The notes below the pieces were generated by a model, which saw only the letters and a program-made list of their open reading frames with translations, searched no databases and was not told the DNA's origin. A stretch of DNA of 64,000 nt from UBA11222 sp030652895 (lineage in GTDB: Bacteria > Pseudomonadota > Alphaproteobacteria > UBA11222). Numbering within the stretch: position 1 is the first letter of the stretch; every line of letters begins with the position of its first letter. The position numbers were made by a program, and so were the translations under genes. Positions 53,768 through 62,606 of this stretch are shown piece by piece. The stretch is from positions 28,614-92,613 of the forward strand of contig JBBQCS010000002.1 in the NCBI GenBank assembly GCA_038318895.1, given 5' to 3'.

Positions 53768-56745
53768 TCGTCTTCGCCGCTGCCGGCGCCGGACCATTCC
53801 CTGACCCGCGCCAGATGATCATAGGGGCCATTGTCGTGGGTATACATCGGGGCGCGGCGCGACACATAGGCCGTATCGCAATCATCAAAGCGCGCGATCA
53901 GATCGCATAGCCCATTCCAGGCCTCCTCAATGCTCTCAAGGGGAATTTCGTCTTCTTTGCCCGGCGGCTCAATGCCTCGAATACGCAATAACGCCAGCTT
54001 CACGATTTCCGCCGGGGCAATACCGGTAAATCCACCGGCCCGGGCAATCGCCCCTTCCAGTGGTAATTGGGGCGCAAAGCCCGCCCTGATCTGATTTTCA
54101 GACGGGTTGTAGCCGGTTTTGTAGTCGTAGATGGCAAGCCCGCCCGTTCTCGTCCGGTCAATACGATCGGCCCGCGTGGTTATTCGGAACAGACCCGCCG
54201 GCGCCATAAATTCGCGCGTGCCATCAACTTCCAGCCCGGCCGGCGTTGCGCCCTGCTGGCGGTTCCGCATATCCCAGTTGAGGAACCAGTCGGAGATATC
54301 ATCAAAGCGCGGCTTCCAGAAAGCCCGCACACCAGGGCGTGACAGAAGTTCGTCAAAATGCTGGCGGCCAATACTGCGCAACGCCGTCAAATCGCCCAAT
54401 GTCAGCGCACCCGGATGGGTCCGGACAAACTTTTCAAGAATCTGGTGAATGACGGTACCGCGTTCCGCCGCGCCGATTTCCGTATCCAGCGGATCAAGCG
54501 CACGCAACCCCAGCACATGGCGCGCGTAAATGGCATAAGGATCGCGGATCAAAATGGCGATATCACTGACCGAAAGCTTGCGCGGGCGCGCGGAAACCGG
54601 GGGTCGCGGCTTTGGCGCAGGCTGGGGCGTCACTGCGGACGGAATGTCCAGCGCCGTGGCCCAATCCGCCCACGGGACATCACCGTCAAGCGCGGATTGC
54701 GCACCCAGCCCCGTCAGCAGATTTTCGATGCGCAGCCACCAGCGCGAGGGCACCGCGGGCGCACCATCCTGTTTGCGGGACCGGGTCAGAATAACGTCTG
54801 GACCGCTGGCCGCCTGCACAAAATCATGGGCCGCAAGGCCGATACGGCGTTCCGGGGCAGGCAAGCCAAAGCGCTGGCGCATAGGACGGCTGAGCCAGGG
54901 ATCCACATTGGCGGTGGCGGGCCATACGCCTTCGTTCAGGCCGCCGAGAATGATACGGTCCGCATGTTGCAGGCGCGCTTCCAGCGGCCCCCAGATATGC
55001 AGCCTGGGATGCTGACCATAGCGGGGCCGCACCGCCTGCCCTTCCAGTAATGCGTCCAGCAATGCGGGAAAAGCCTCCGGCGCCATCGCGCCGCAAATAT
55101 CTGAATGCTCCCGCAGGTCAGCGAAAAACCGCGCAGCGCCCTCGCCGTCCTCTCCACGCCACAGCTGCGCCGCGCCGGTTTCCTCATGTGTTGCGGCGAA
55201 GTTCTCCGCCGTTTCCAGAATCGCGTCTATATAATCCGTTAACGGACATTCAACCAGTCCGGCGCATGTGATCAACGGGGCTGCACATACCGCCAGACGT
55301 TCCACAAACATATGTGGGGATTTTTCTGCGTCCGCAGACTTTAATCCGGCAATGCCGGGCGCGGGGCGCGGGCCGCGCAATGCGCAACGCTCAAACTCGC
55401 GGGTCATGCGCCGCCACTCCGCCGGATTCATTCCGGCCGCCGCCAGCGGATGCTTGTTTGCCGCAAGCAATGCGACCGGCGCAAATGCGTCCGCCACCAT
55501 CGCCGCCAGGGCGCGGATAAAACCCATCGCGGCGGTTTGCGCCAGCGGTACGCCCGCTGAATCATCGGCCTCGATCCCCCACCGGCCGAGTTCCACCGCA
55601 ACGCGCCGCGCCAGACCGCGATCCGGCGTCACCAGCGCGGCAGTTTTACCAGGGGTCTCCAGAACCTCACGCATCGCAAGGGCGATGCTTGCGGCTTCTT
55701 CGCGCGGGGCAGGGGCCTCGATACGGGACAGCCCTTGCAGCGCGTCCTTCAACTGCGGCTGCAAACGCTGGGCCGCCTCGCGCCACGCATCGGTGGTTTC
55801 GGCTGGACGTAACGCCTCGCTCAGCAACGCCGTGCGAGGCGGGTTGGTGGTAAAGCCGTGCACGGGCCACACACGCACCTGTTCGCGCGCAACCCCAAAC
55901 CGGCTCAGCAATCGCGCCAGACCGTATTGCGGATGCCCCGGATCAAGCGCCTGCCAGCTTGCGTCGTCCAGCATCTGATCAAGCCCCGGCAATACCACCA
56001 TGCCATGGGGCAGCCGGGCGACGACTTCCAGCAGTCCCGCCGTTGCGGGAACACTGCCGGTAGTGCCCGCCGCGATCACCGGGCCGGGCGGCGGCTCCGC
56101 CTGCCAGCGCGCGGTCAACGTGGCCAGCATGGCGTTACGGTGGGCCGCGGGGTCCAGCGCGCCTTCTTCACGCAATATTTCAGGCCATGCCGTGGTGATA
56201 ATTTTAAGAAATTCGAGAGTTTCCTGCCAATGCGCTGCGAAACTCTCGGGCACCATCGCCGCAAGCGCTGTTTGCTGCAAATGCTCCGCCACCTGTTCGG
56301 TTTGAATTTGATCGAGAAAACGGGCCAGTTCGGCGGCGAGCCGAGCGGTCGATGCAGGTGTGTAATGGACATCCCGAGAAGCACCCCAGGCATTGATCAG
56401 CCGCATCAGCAAAAACTGCCGACGCACGGGCGCGATGGGAGGCGCCAGATCCAGTGCGCCCGCGTCCGCGACGTCCCCCGCACCGTCAGCGCCAAAGGCT
56501 AGTTCCTCCGCATCCACATCGCCCAGCGCGCGCATCTGCGGCAGCAGCATCACCGTGCCGCCGCCTACGCGTAAAAACGCCTCACGCACCGCGCGCGCGG
56601 CGCGCCGGGTTGGCAGCAGGATAATCAGCTCACTGAGTGATAGCGGATCGCTATCCGCGTACTGGGAAAGCACGCCCTGCGCCAGGGCGTCAGCGAAGGG
56701 AACCCCGGCAGGGATCGTATAAATTTCTGGCGCTTTCCCCGTCAC
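53764..56745 (-). CDS. addB: Double-strand break repair protein AddB
   Basis: 993 residues. The N-terminus has LIILLPTRRAARAVREAFLR, as in alphaproteobacterial AddB. The end has a RecB-type nuclease with GLAIYDYKTGYNPSENQI near residue 875 and a Gln-x-x-x-Tyr-like PQLPLEGAI segment. It partners AddA. The start is GTG 56745, overlapping the stop of the nucleotidyltransferase gene as GTGA. Confidence 0.95.
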   Translation of the reverse strand: MTGKAPEIYTIPAGVPFADALAQGVLSQYADSDPLSLSELIILLPTRRAARAVREAFLRVGGGTVMLLPQMRALGDVDAEELAFGADGAGDVADAGALDLAPPIAPVRRQFLLMRLINAWGASRDVHYTPASTARLAAELARFLDQIQTEQVAEHLQQTALAAMVPESFAAHWQETLEFLKIITTAWPEILREEGALDPAAHRNAMLATLTARWQAEPPPGPVIAAGTTGSVPATAGLLEVVARLPHGMVVLPGLDQMLDDASWQALDPGHPQYGLARLLSRFGVAREQVRVWPVHGFTTNPPRTALLSEALRPAETTDAWREAAQRLQPQLKDALQGLSRIEAPAPREEAASIALAMREVLETPGKTAALVTPDRGLARRVAVELGRWGIEADDSAGVPLAQTAAMGFIRALAAMVADAFAPVALLAANKHPLAAAGMNPAEWRRMTREFERCALRGPRPAPGIAGLKSADAEKSPHMFVERLAVCAAPLITCAGLVECPLTDYIDAILETAENFAATHEETGAAQLWRGEDGEGAARFFADLREHSDICGAMAPEAFPALLDALLEGQAVRPRYGQHPRLHIWGPLEARLQHADRIILGGLNEGVWPATANVDPWLSRPMRQRFGLPAPERRIGLAAHDFVQAASGPDVILTRSRKQDGAPAVPSRWWLRIENLLTGLGAQSALDGDVPWADWATALDIPSAVTPQPAPKPRPPVSARPRKLSVSDIAILIRDPYAIYARHVLGLRALDPLDTEIGAAERGTVIHQILEKFVRTHPGALTLGDLTALRSIGRQHFDELLSRPGVRAFWKPRFDDISDWFLNWDMRNRQQGATPAGLEVDGTREFMAPAGLFRITTRADRIDRTRTGGLAIYDYKTGYNPSENQIRAGFAPQLPLEGAIARAGGFTGIAPAEIVKLALLRIRGIEPPGKEDEIPLESIEEAWNGLCDLIARFDDCDTAYVSRRAPMYTHDNGPYDHLARVREWSGAGSGEDE

Positions 56746-57473
56746 GTCTGCCGTGCGCTGTTGAGAAACTGTTCGGCGGCGGCCAGCGCCTCGGGCGTAC
56801 CGGTATGAAACCAGTGCGCATCAAGTTCTATGCCCGCGAGACGTCCGGCCTGTTCGGCCCGGTCCCACAGTTCAACCGTGGAAAACTCCCCCTGCGGCGC
56901 ATTCGCAAACAGCCGCGGATGGGCGATTTGCACGCCACAATAGGCAAATGGCGCGGCGTCAGATTTTTCACGGTTACGGCGCAACTTACCGTCCGCCTCC
57001 ATAAAATAATCCCCAGGCAGCCCGAAGCCAGTCGCATTGTCCAGTTTTGCGATCAACAGCAGTGCGTCCATGCGGGCGTCATCCCAAATCTCGGCCATCC
57101 GGCGCAACATCGTCCCGCCGTCGTCCCGCCAGAAACTGTCGCAATTATGTACGAAAAAAGCCTGGTCCCCCAACAGCGGCAGCGCCTTGACCACACCACC
57201 GCCCGCGCCCAGCAACCGTGTGCTTTCGTCAGAGTAAATGATTTCCGGTTGGCCGCGCGCCTGCAAATGACCGCGGATCATTGCGCCCAGATAATGCAGA
57301 TTGATCACCACCTGCCGGACACCGGCATCGCGCAGCCGGTCCAGGGCGTAATCAATCTGCGGTCTCCCGGCCAATTGCACCAGAGGCTTTGGCCGGTTAT
57401 TGGTCAGCGGGCGCATCCGCTCCCCCAGCCCCGCAGCAAGATACATTGCGGTGTGGGGGATGGCTTTGGGCAT
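56742..57473 (-). CDS. MurU-like nucleotidyltransferase (N-acetylmuramate-1-P uridylyltransferase)
   Basis: 243 residues. The nucleotide-binding start AMYLAAGLGERMRPLTNNRP and KPLVQLAGRPQIDYALDRL are family hallmarks; LLGAGGGVVKALPLLG and VHNCDSFW follow. In related genomes this gene follows amgK and precedes addB and makes UDP-MurNAc during cell wall recycling. Here amgK is missing from its usual place. The ATG overlaps the BtuM-like stop by one base (TAATG). Confidence 0.85.
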   Translation of the reverse strand: MPKAIPHTAMYLAAGLGERMRPLTNNRPKPLVQLAGRPQIDYALDRLRDAGVRQVVINLHYLGAMIRGHLQARGQPEIIYSDESTRLLGAGGGVVKALPLLGDQAFFVHNCDSFWRDDGGTMLRRMAEIWDDARMDALLLIAKLDNATGFGLPGDYFMEADGKLRRNREKSDAAPFAYCGVQIAHPRLFANAPQGEFSTVELWDRAEQAGRLAGIELDAHWFHTGTPEALAAAEQFLNSARQT

Positions 57474-58057
57474 TAGCGCGGCGCATCACCCTGTGCGCTG
57501 CGTGGGCGCACAGTAACACCGATATGCGCCAGGGCGGCGAGTACGACATAGAAAACCGCACCACTCATATAGGGCATATAGTACATGGACACCCGTTGCG
57601 CATATTCGGCCCAGCTCATGTCCGGATAGCGTCCCGAGAACAGATAAAAACCGCCATTGGAAATTAGAAAGGCAATGCTGCCACTGGCTATCAGGGCCAC
57701 CGCCAGCGGCGTCAGGCTAGCAACCGACAAGGTATGCCGCGCGGCGTACCAATGTCCGCCAAACCACATGACCGCATAGGTAGGAATCAAAAACCCGTAG
57801 GCCGGGCTGATGCAATAATCACTGACACCCATATGCTGGGTTGCCAGATAATCGATTCCGCCGGCCAGCAGCATCAGTGGAATCATGTAAATCGCACGGC
57901 GCAGATAAAAGCCAGCCAGAAAGAACACCGCCAGCGAGGCATCCGGCAAATGCGTGACGCTACCAAAATGATGAAAGCGCGTTGCCAGCATGACACCAGC
58001 CAACACCGCAAGTCCCCCCAGCGGATTTGCCCTGAAATATTGTCCAATCGATTGCAT
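57473..58057 (-). CDS. BtuM-like membrane protein, candidate cobalamin carrier
   Basis: 194 residues with about six membrane helices. It follows btuB by 23 bases and shares its riboswitch-controlled transcript. Conserved-looking segments are ATRFHHFGSVTHLPDASLAV, GVSDYCISPAYGFLIPTYAV and AFLISNGGFYLFSGRYPDM. Length and Cys82 in the SDYC motif recall BtuM, a stand-alone ECF S-component that binds B12 through a Cys near residue 80; this is recollection, not an alignment. ATG 58057 has AAGGA upstream; a TTG at 58084 is the alternative. Confidence 0.6.
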   Translation of the reverse strand: MQSIGQYFRANPLGGLAVLAGVMLATRFHHFGSVTHLPDASLAVFFLAGFYLRRAIYMIPLMLLAGGIDYLATQHMGVSDYCISPAYGFLIPTYAVMWFGGHWYAARHTLSVASLTPLAVALIASGSIAFLISNGGFYLFSGRYPDMSWAEYAQRVSMYYMPYMSGAVFYVVLAALAHIGVTVRPRSAQGDAPR

Positions 58058-58080
58058 GTTTCGCTTTCCTTTTTTACGCG

Positions 58081-59922
58081 TCAATGCTGATAGGCAAGCG
58101 TGACGAACACGCTGCGCCCTGGCTGGTTAAAAAACGCCGCTGTTTCGTAGTCCCGGTCCAGCAAATTCTCTGCCCGCCCCTGAATAGTCCAATTCTCTGT
58201 TACCTTATACTGACTGCGCAAATCCACCGTAACGTAGCTGCCCAACTCCACCCGGTTAGCCAGATCATCATAGCGTTTTCCCGCCGCCAGTACACTTGCC
58301 CCAATTCCGAAGCGGCCAAATTCCCGATCCGCATCCACGCGTACCGATTCCTCTGCCCTGCGTGGTAGAACATTCCCGCGATTGGCCCCACGCGAACGAT
58401 TCTCAGGGTCCAATAGAGTCAGATTACCATGGGTCCGCCATCCGGCCAAGAGTGCGCCGGCGCTCAATTCCAGCCCCCGTATGCGGGCGTCATCCACATT
58501 GGTGGCGAGACGGCGCGCGGCGTCAAACGAGATCAGATTGTCAAGCCGGGTTTCGAACAGATTGATGCCCCAGGTTCCCAGCGGATGATTGCCGCTGACG
58601 CCAATCTCGCCGCTGCGCGCCGTTTCAGGACGCAGGGTCGGATCACCAAAGAAAGGGAAATACAGTTCGTTAAAAGTGGGGGCCTTGAAAGCCGTGCCAT
58701 AACTGGTATTCACCCGCAGCGCTTCGGTGACATCGTAGCCCCAGCCCACATTGCCGGTCGTCTTGCCGCCAAACTGTTCATTGTCATCGCGGCGCAGGCT
58801 CAGGACCGTATTGTGCCGCCCCAGACCCGCCTGATATTGTGCGAACACGCCATAATTATCGCGCGACGTCACCGGAAAGGCGACCGTGCTGGAAATCTGG
58901 TCTTTCTGAAAGTCCGCGCCCGCGGTCATAACGTGGCGCGGCGCAAGGGTGAAATCGTTCTGCAGTGACAGGGTGTCGCGCTTGCTGTCGAAACGGCTTT
59001 TCTTGACACCGTTCAGGAAATTGTCCGAATAGTCCCAGGACCGTCCGCCCGCCAGTGCGGCCCGCCAGGTTTCATGGGGCGCAAAGCTGACAGTTCCCCC
59101 CAGAACTTGTTGCATGACGTCTGATTCATTAACGAAGCTGCCATCGTAAAAGCTCTCGCTTTCCACACGCAGATAATTCACGTCCACCTCAGCACCATTA
59201 TCAAAACGCATCCCCCCGCGTGCCGCACCCGAAACGCTGCGATAGGCATCGTCATCAGGTTCGTTCACAAAGCAGCCGGCCCTGTTCGGGAGGCCCCGAC
59301 AGGCATTGATACCCTGGGTATCGGTCCCGCTGGCGCTAAGATTAAACCAGCTATTTGCACCACCGCCCGACAGGCCTGCGGTTGCTTCGCCGGTTTCATG
59401 GCTGCCACCGGTGACGCTGAATGACGGTGTCAGTGCGCCGCCGCCCTTGCGCGTGAAAATCTGGATCACACCCCCCAGCGCTTCGGAGCCATACAGGCTG
59501 GATCGCGGGCCACGTACTACCTCGATGCGCTCAATCTGATCGATTGGCAGATATTCAAACGGTGATTGGCCCGTGGTTGCGGAGCCGATCTTCACGCCGT
59601 CCACCAACACCAGAACATGATCGGATTCGGTGCCGCGCATAAAAATTGATGTGTTGCGCCCCCGCCCGCCACTATTGGCGATATCCAGACCTGGCAGACC
59701 GCTCAGTGCATCGGCTACCGTGCGCGACTGGCGCTGTTCAATTTGCGCTCGGGTGACGACAGATACGGATGCAAGCGATTCATCCGCTGTCTGCGCGGTG
59801 CGCGTAGGGGTAACGACGATGCTGAGCGGCGCCTTGCCCAGCGTATCCGCAGCTTGAGATATTACAGGATAAATGAAAGTGCCGCACAGCATTACCGCCA
59901 GCGTCAGCCGGTATCTAGACAT
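58081..59922 (-). CDS. btuB: TonB-dependent vitamin B12 receptor BtuB
   Basis: 613 residues. Signal peptide RYRLTLAVMLCGTFIYPVIS, then the TonB box LSIVVTPTRT. The plug has VADALSGLPGLDIANSGGRG, FMRGTESDHVLVLVDGVKIG and IERIEVVRGPRSSLYGSEAL. The 22-strand barrel ends in VFVTLAYQH. BtuB imports cobalamin across the outer membrane. A cobalamin riboswitch upstream supports this over other TonB receptors. ATG 59922 follows GGAGGAG. Confidence 0.95.
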   Translation of the reverse strand: MSRYRLTLAVMLCGTFIYPVISQAADTLGKAPLSIVVTPTRTAQTADESLASVSVVTRAQIEQRQSRTVADALSGLPGLDIANSGGRGRNTSIFMRGTESDHVLVLVDGVKIGSATTGQSPFEYLPIDQIERIEVVRGPRSSLYGSEALGGVIQIFTRKGGGALTPSFSVTGGSHETGEATAGLSGGGANSWFNLSASGTDTQGINACRGLPNRAGCFVNEPDDDAYRSVSGAARGGMRFDNGAEVDVNYLRVESESFYDGSFVNESDVMQQVLGGTVSFAPHETWRAALAGGRSWDYSDNFLNGVKKSRFDSKRDTLSLQNDFTLAPRHVMTAGADFQKDQISSTVAFPVTSRDNYGVFAQYQAGLGRHNTVLSLRRDDNEQFGGKTTGNVGWGYDVTEALRVNTSYGTAFKAPTFNELYFPFFGDPTLRPETARSGEIGVSGNHPLGTWGINLFETRLDNLISFDAARRLATNVDDARIRGLELSAGALLAGWRTHGNLTLLDPENRSRGANRGNVLPRRAEESVRVDADREFGRFGIGASVLAAGKRYDDLANRVELGSYVTVDLRSQYKVTENWTIQGRAENLLDRDYETAAFFNQPGRSVFVTLAYQH

Positions 59923-59928
59923 AACTTC

Positions 59929-59980
59929 TCCTCCGCGCCCGCCGCGCGATTATGGTTTCACTGTCAACGGCAACGGAGGA
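59929..59980 (-). promoter_or_regulatory. Possible Shine-Dalgarno-sequestering helix of btuB
   Basis: On the minus strand TCCTCCG (59980-59974) is complementary to CGGAGGA (59935-59929), which contains the btuB ribosome-binding site. Pairing would hide it, a common expression platform for cobalamin riboswitches. The 38-base loop is long, so this needs structure work. Confidence 0.45.
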
Positions 59981-60055
59981 ATGGGGCACGGAGCACGACA
60001 GGCCAATCACCTGACGATACCGCGGCAAAGCCCTCCGCTTAGCCGTCTCTCAATG

Positions 60056-60270
60056 CTTGTGGCCGGTCTCCGGACTCGCGAGCGGGAAGAGGATAAACCT
60101 CTTCAGGGCGGCGCCTTCCCACACCGGCGGTCCTGAGACCTGTGGCGCAGTGGCGTGATGCCGCCTTGTCAACTCGCTTACCGTTGCGGGGGCAGTGCCG
60201 GAATTGCATCGCAGAGTAATGCGTGCGCACCGGCTTCCCGTTTCATCCCTGTTTAAAGGGACACCAGAAG
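60056..60270 (-). ncRNA. Cobalamin (AdoCbl) riboswitch
   Basis: On the minus strand the conserved blocks appear in order: GGTGTCCC then a variable stretch, GGGATGAAACGGGAAGCCGG, GCACTGCCCCCGCAACGG, GGAAGGCGCC, and the B12 box GAGTCCGGAGACCGGCCA (60077-60060). Binding of adenosylcobalamin should shut off btuB and the genes behind it. The platform lies at about 59929-60055. Very distinctive; I am confident of the family. Confidence 0.96.
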
Positions 60271-60282
60271 CGTGAGTGCGGG

Positions 60283-60367
60283 GAACCTAATCGTCAGTGC
60301 CGTGCACTGTCAAGACAGGAAATTTTCAACGGAAGGGGGGGGGATGGATTTGCCACATGGCAGCGCT
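60283..60367. other. Spacer between riboswitch and cold-shock genes
   Basis: Nothing coding is seen. The stretch should hold the btuB operon promoter (minus strand) upstream of the riboswitch. A run of nine G residues (60338-60346) is the only notable feature. No clear -35/-10 pair could be chosen. Confidence 0.3.
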
Positions 60368-60401
60368 AAATCGCGCGCCGCATAATTGCAGCGCGCGATT
60401 T
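60368..60401 (-). terminator. Hairpin terminator after the cold-shock gene
   Basis: AAATCGCGCGC (60368-60378) and GCGCGCGATTT (60391-60401) form an 11-bp perfect stem with a 12-base loop. It lies 29 bases after the csp stop on the minus strand. The T stretch is only three bases, so termination may be imperfect or bidirectional. Confidence 0.6.
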
Positions 60402-60429
60402 GCTAATTTCAGGCCTTTAAGGCCGAGCC

Positions 60430-60639
60430 TTAAAGTGCTTTCAGATTGGCTGCGGAAACGCGGCCCTTCTTGGCGTCTTTTTCAAGTTCGTAGCTGAGCT
60501 TTGCCCCTTCGTCGGGATTAGACATGCCCGCACGTTCGACAGCACTGATGTGCAAAAACACGTCGTCTCCGCCTTCATCGGGCTGAATAAATCCAAAACC
60601 CTTGTTTGCGTTGAACCACTTCACGGTTCCAGTAGCCAT
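60430..60639 (-). CDS. Cold-shock protein (CspA family), copy 1
   Basis: 69 residues, an OB-fold RNA chaperone. The RNP1-like KGFGFIQPDEGG and RNP2-like DVFLHISAVERAG are intact. It is almost identical to the gene at 60734. ATG 60639 follows AGGAG set in a perfect hairpin (60644-60658). Confidence 0.97.
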   Translation of the reverse strand: MATGTVKWFNANKGFGFIQPDEGGDDVFLHISAVERAGMSNPDEGAKLSYELEKDAKKGRVSAANLKAL

Positions 60640-60643
60640 ATTT

Positions 60644-60658
60644 AGAACTCCTAGTTCT
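60644..60658 (-). promoter_or_regulatory. Leader hairpin over the Shine-Dalgarno of csp copy 1
   Basis: On the mRNA AGAACT-AGG-AGTTCT forms a 6-bp stem with a 3-base loop, and the AGGAG ribosome-binding site lies in the loop and 3-prime arm, 8 bases from the ATG. This may act as a temperature-sensitive or chaperone-sensitive switch. Confidence 0.5.
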
Positions 60659-60718
60659 TAGTTTGTTGGAAGGCAGTGACTGCGCGCCGCAACACTTAGT
60701 CACAGCGCGTAATTGTTT

Positions 60719-60739
60719 CTCTAAGACAGTATCTTAGAG
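60719..60739 (-). terminator. Stem-loop overlapping the stop of csp copy 2
   Basis: CTCTAAGA (60719-60726) and TCTTAGAG (60732-60739) form an 8-bp stem with a 5-base loop that includes the csp copy 2 stop codon (TAA at 60736-60734, minus strand). There is no U tract. It may mark the mRNA 3-prime end or protect it rather than terminate. Confidence 0.4.
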
Positions 60740-60943
60740 TAGTTTTAGATTGGCTGCGGAAACGCGGCCCTTCTTGGCGTCTTTTTCCAGTTCATAGCTG
60801 AGCTTTGCCCCTTCATCAGGATTGGACATGCCCGCACGTTCAACCGCGCTGATGTGCAGGAACACGTCCTGACCGCCATCATCGGGTTGAATGAAGCCAT
60901 AACCTTTGTTTGCGTTGAACCACTTGACGGTTCCAGTAGCCAT
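60734..60943 (-). CDS. Cold-shock protein (CspA family), copy 2
   Basis: 69 residues, differing from copy 1 at only a few positions (YGFIQPDDGGQD versus FGFIQPDEGGDD; LKLL versus LKAL at the end). The two are tandem, 94 bases apart, on the same strand, and arose by duplication. The leader keeps the same hairpin as copy 1. Neighbouring helicase suggests cold adaptation. Confidence 0.97.
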   Translation of the reverse strand: MATGTVKWFNANKGYGFIQPDDGGQDVFLHISAVERAGMSNPDEGAKLSYELEKDAKKGRVSAANLKLL

Positions 60944-60947
60944 TTGT

Positions 60948-60963
60948 AGAACTCCTAGTTTCT
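60948..60963 (-). promoter_or_regulatory. Leader hairpin over the Shine-Dalgarno of csp copy 2
   Basis: AGAAACT-AGG-AGTTCT is the counterpart of the copy 1 hairpin with one extra A bulged in the 5-prime arm. AGGAG is again within it. Conservation in both leaders, with small sequence changes nearby, supports a function. Confidence 0.5.
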
Positions 60964-61068
60964 CAGTTAGCAGATAGCGGGGTCTAACTCCGCAATTATG
61001 TGAAGCGCCAATGTTGTTTGGTAATGACGCGACGCATGGGTGAACCGGGGCATAAGCCCCGGAATATG

Positions 61069-62343
61069 TTAAGCCGCAGGCCGCGCTCTCTCATTGTAGC
61101 GCGGCTTGAAGCGGTTTTTCTGTTTTGGCCGGTTTCCAGGCTTGCGTGAAGCAGGCGCGGGGTTTTCACGCGGCGTTCCGCCCGCAACAATCAGCCGGTT
61201 TCCGGTCAGCTTTTCGATACTGCGCAGATGCCCCATTTCGCTGTCATCGCAAAACGACACGGCGATGCCGCTGTTACCGGCGCGCGCCGTACGGCCAATC
61301 CGGTGCACATAACATTCGGGCACATTCGGCAGATCGAAATTAATCACATGAGTAACGCCGGTCACATCGATGCCGCGTGCAGCGACATCCGTCGCCACCA
61401 ATATACGCGCCTTGCCGCTGCGAAAGCGCGCGAGTGAATGCTGCCGCGCCGACTGGCTCTTGTTACCATGCAGCGCTTCAGCGTCAGTACCATCTTTACA
61501 CAGACCTTCGGCAATACGCCCGGCAGCATGTTTGGTGCGGGTGAAGACGATAGCCCGCGACAGGGCAGGATCGTTGAGCAGGGTTTTCAGCAGCGTACGC
61601 TTGTCCCCGGTATTCACGAAGAACACTTTCTGTTCGATTTGCGGATTATCGGCCTCGCTGCGGGGAACTTCCACACGCAACGGATTATCCAGAACAGACG
61701 CCGCCAGGCCGGCGACCTCCGTTGGCATGGTCGCCGAAAACATCAGGGATTGCCGCTTTTTTGGCAGCGCGGAGATGATTTTTTTGATGTCCTTTACAAA
61801 GCCGAGATCAAACATGTGATCGGCTTCATCCAGCACAAAATGTGTTACGGATTGGAGTTTCAGATGACCACAGGTCATCAGATCGACAATACGCCCGGGC
61901 GTTCCGGTGACGATATCGACGCCGCCAGCCAGTTTATCGATCTGCGGTTTACGTCCAACGCCGCCATAGATGGTGGTGGAACGCAGGCCCAGATGACGCG
62001 AAAGCAGGCGGATATGCTCGTCAATTTGCAAGGCAAGTTCGCGCGTTGGCGCAACAATCAGCGCCCGCACAACGGGACGCTTCTGCTTTTCAGCCAGTGA
62101 CAGGCTTTGCAGGATCGGCAGGGCAAAGGCCGCTGTCTTGCCGGTGCCCGTCTGGGCGAGGCCAAGCAGGTCACGCCCGCTCATGATACCGGGTATGGCC
62201 GCAGCCTGAATGGGAGTTGGAGTGTTGAAGTTTTGTGTTTTGAGCGCGCGCAACAGCGGCCCGCTGAGGCCAAAGCCAGTAAAATCCAGAGATTGCAAGT
62301 GTGATAATTCCTTCGCGCCGCCTCTTAACTGCCTTTTCCTCAT
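61069..62343 (-). CDS. DEAD-box RNA helicase (RhlE-like)
   Basis: 424 residues. Q motif FNTPTPIQAAAIPGI, motif I LAQTGTGKTAAFALPI, motif II FVLDEADHMFDLGF, motif III MFSATMP, motif VI HRIGRTARAGNSGIAV. The basic C-tail (KPGNRPKQKNRFKPRYNERA) binds RNA. It likely remodels structured RNA or ribosome precursors, often in the cold. ATG 62343 has no Shine-Dalgarno; TTG 62298 with AAGGA 10 bases upstream (starting LQSLDFTGFGLS) is a good alternative. Confidence 0.94.
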   Translation of the reverse strand: MRKRQLRGGAKELSHLQSLDFTGFGLSGPLLRALKTQNFNTPTPIQAAAIPGIMSGRDLLGLAQTGTGKTAAFALPILQSLSLAEKQKRPVVRALIVAPTRELALQIDEHIRLLSRHLGLRSTTIYGGVGRKPQIDKLAGGVDIVTGTPGRIVDLMTCGHLKLQSVTHFVLDEADHMFDLGFVKDIKKIISALPKKRQSLMFSATMPTEVAGLAASVLDNPLRVEVPRSEADNPQIEQKVFFVNTGDKRTLLKTLLNDPALSRAIVFTRTKHAAGRIAEGLCKDGTDAEALHGNKSQSARQHSLARFRSGKARILVATDVAARGIDVTGVTHVINFDLPNVPECYVHRIGRTARAGNSGIAVSFCDDSEMGHLRSIEKLTGNRLIVAGGTPRENPAPASRKPGNRPKQKNRFKPRYNERARPAA

Positions 62344-62606
62344 GAAAAGGGACTATGCGGCGCTTTGATCTGCGGCCCACGCGGGACGGTGGGGCAAATG
62401 ATATATTGGGAGACTTACTCGGGACTGCACCCATTTTCTCGATGGCTGCTCCCGCCTTCGCGAGAAATCTTGGCGAGACCATACACCTAGTTTGCGTATC
62501 GTCAAGCTAATTCGCTCTCACATCTCTGGCAATTGCCCTTGGGTGCGAATTTGGGTAGCTTCTGTTACAAGCTGGCGCAAGCACCGTACCGAGGGAGAAT
62601 ACCGCA

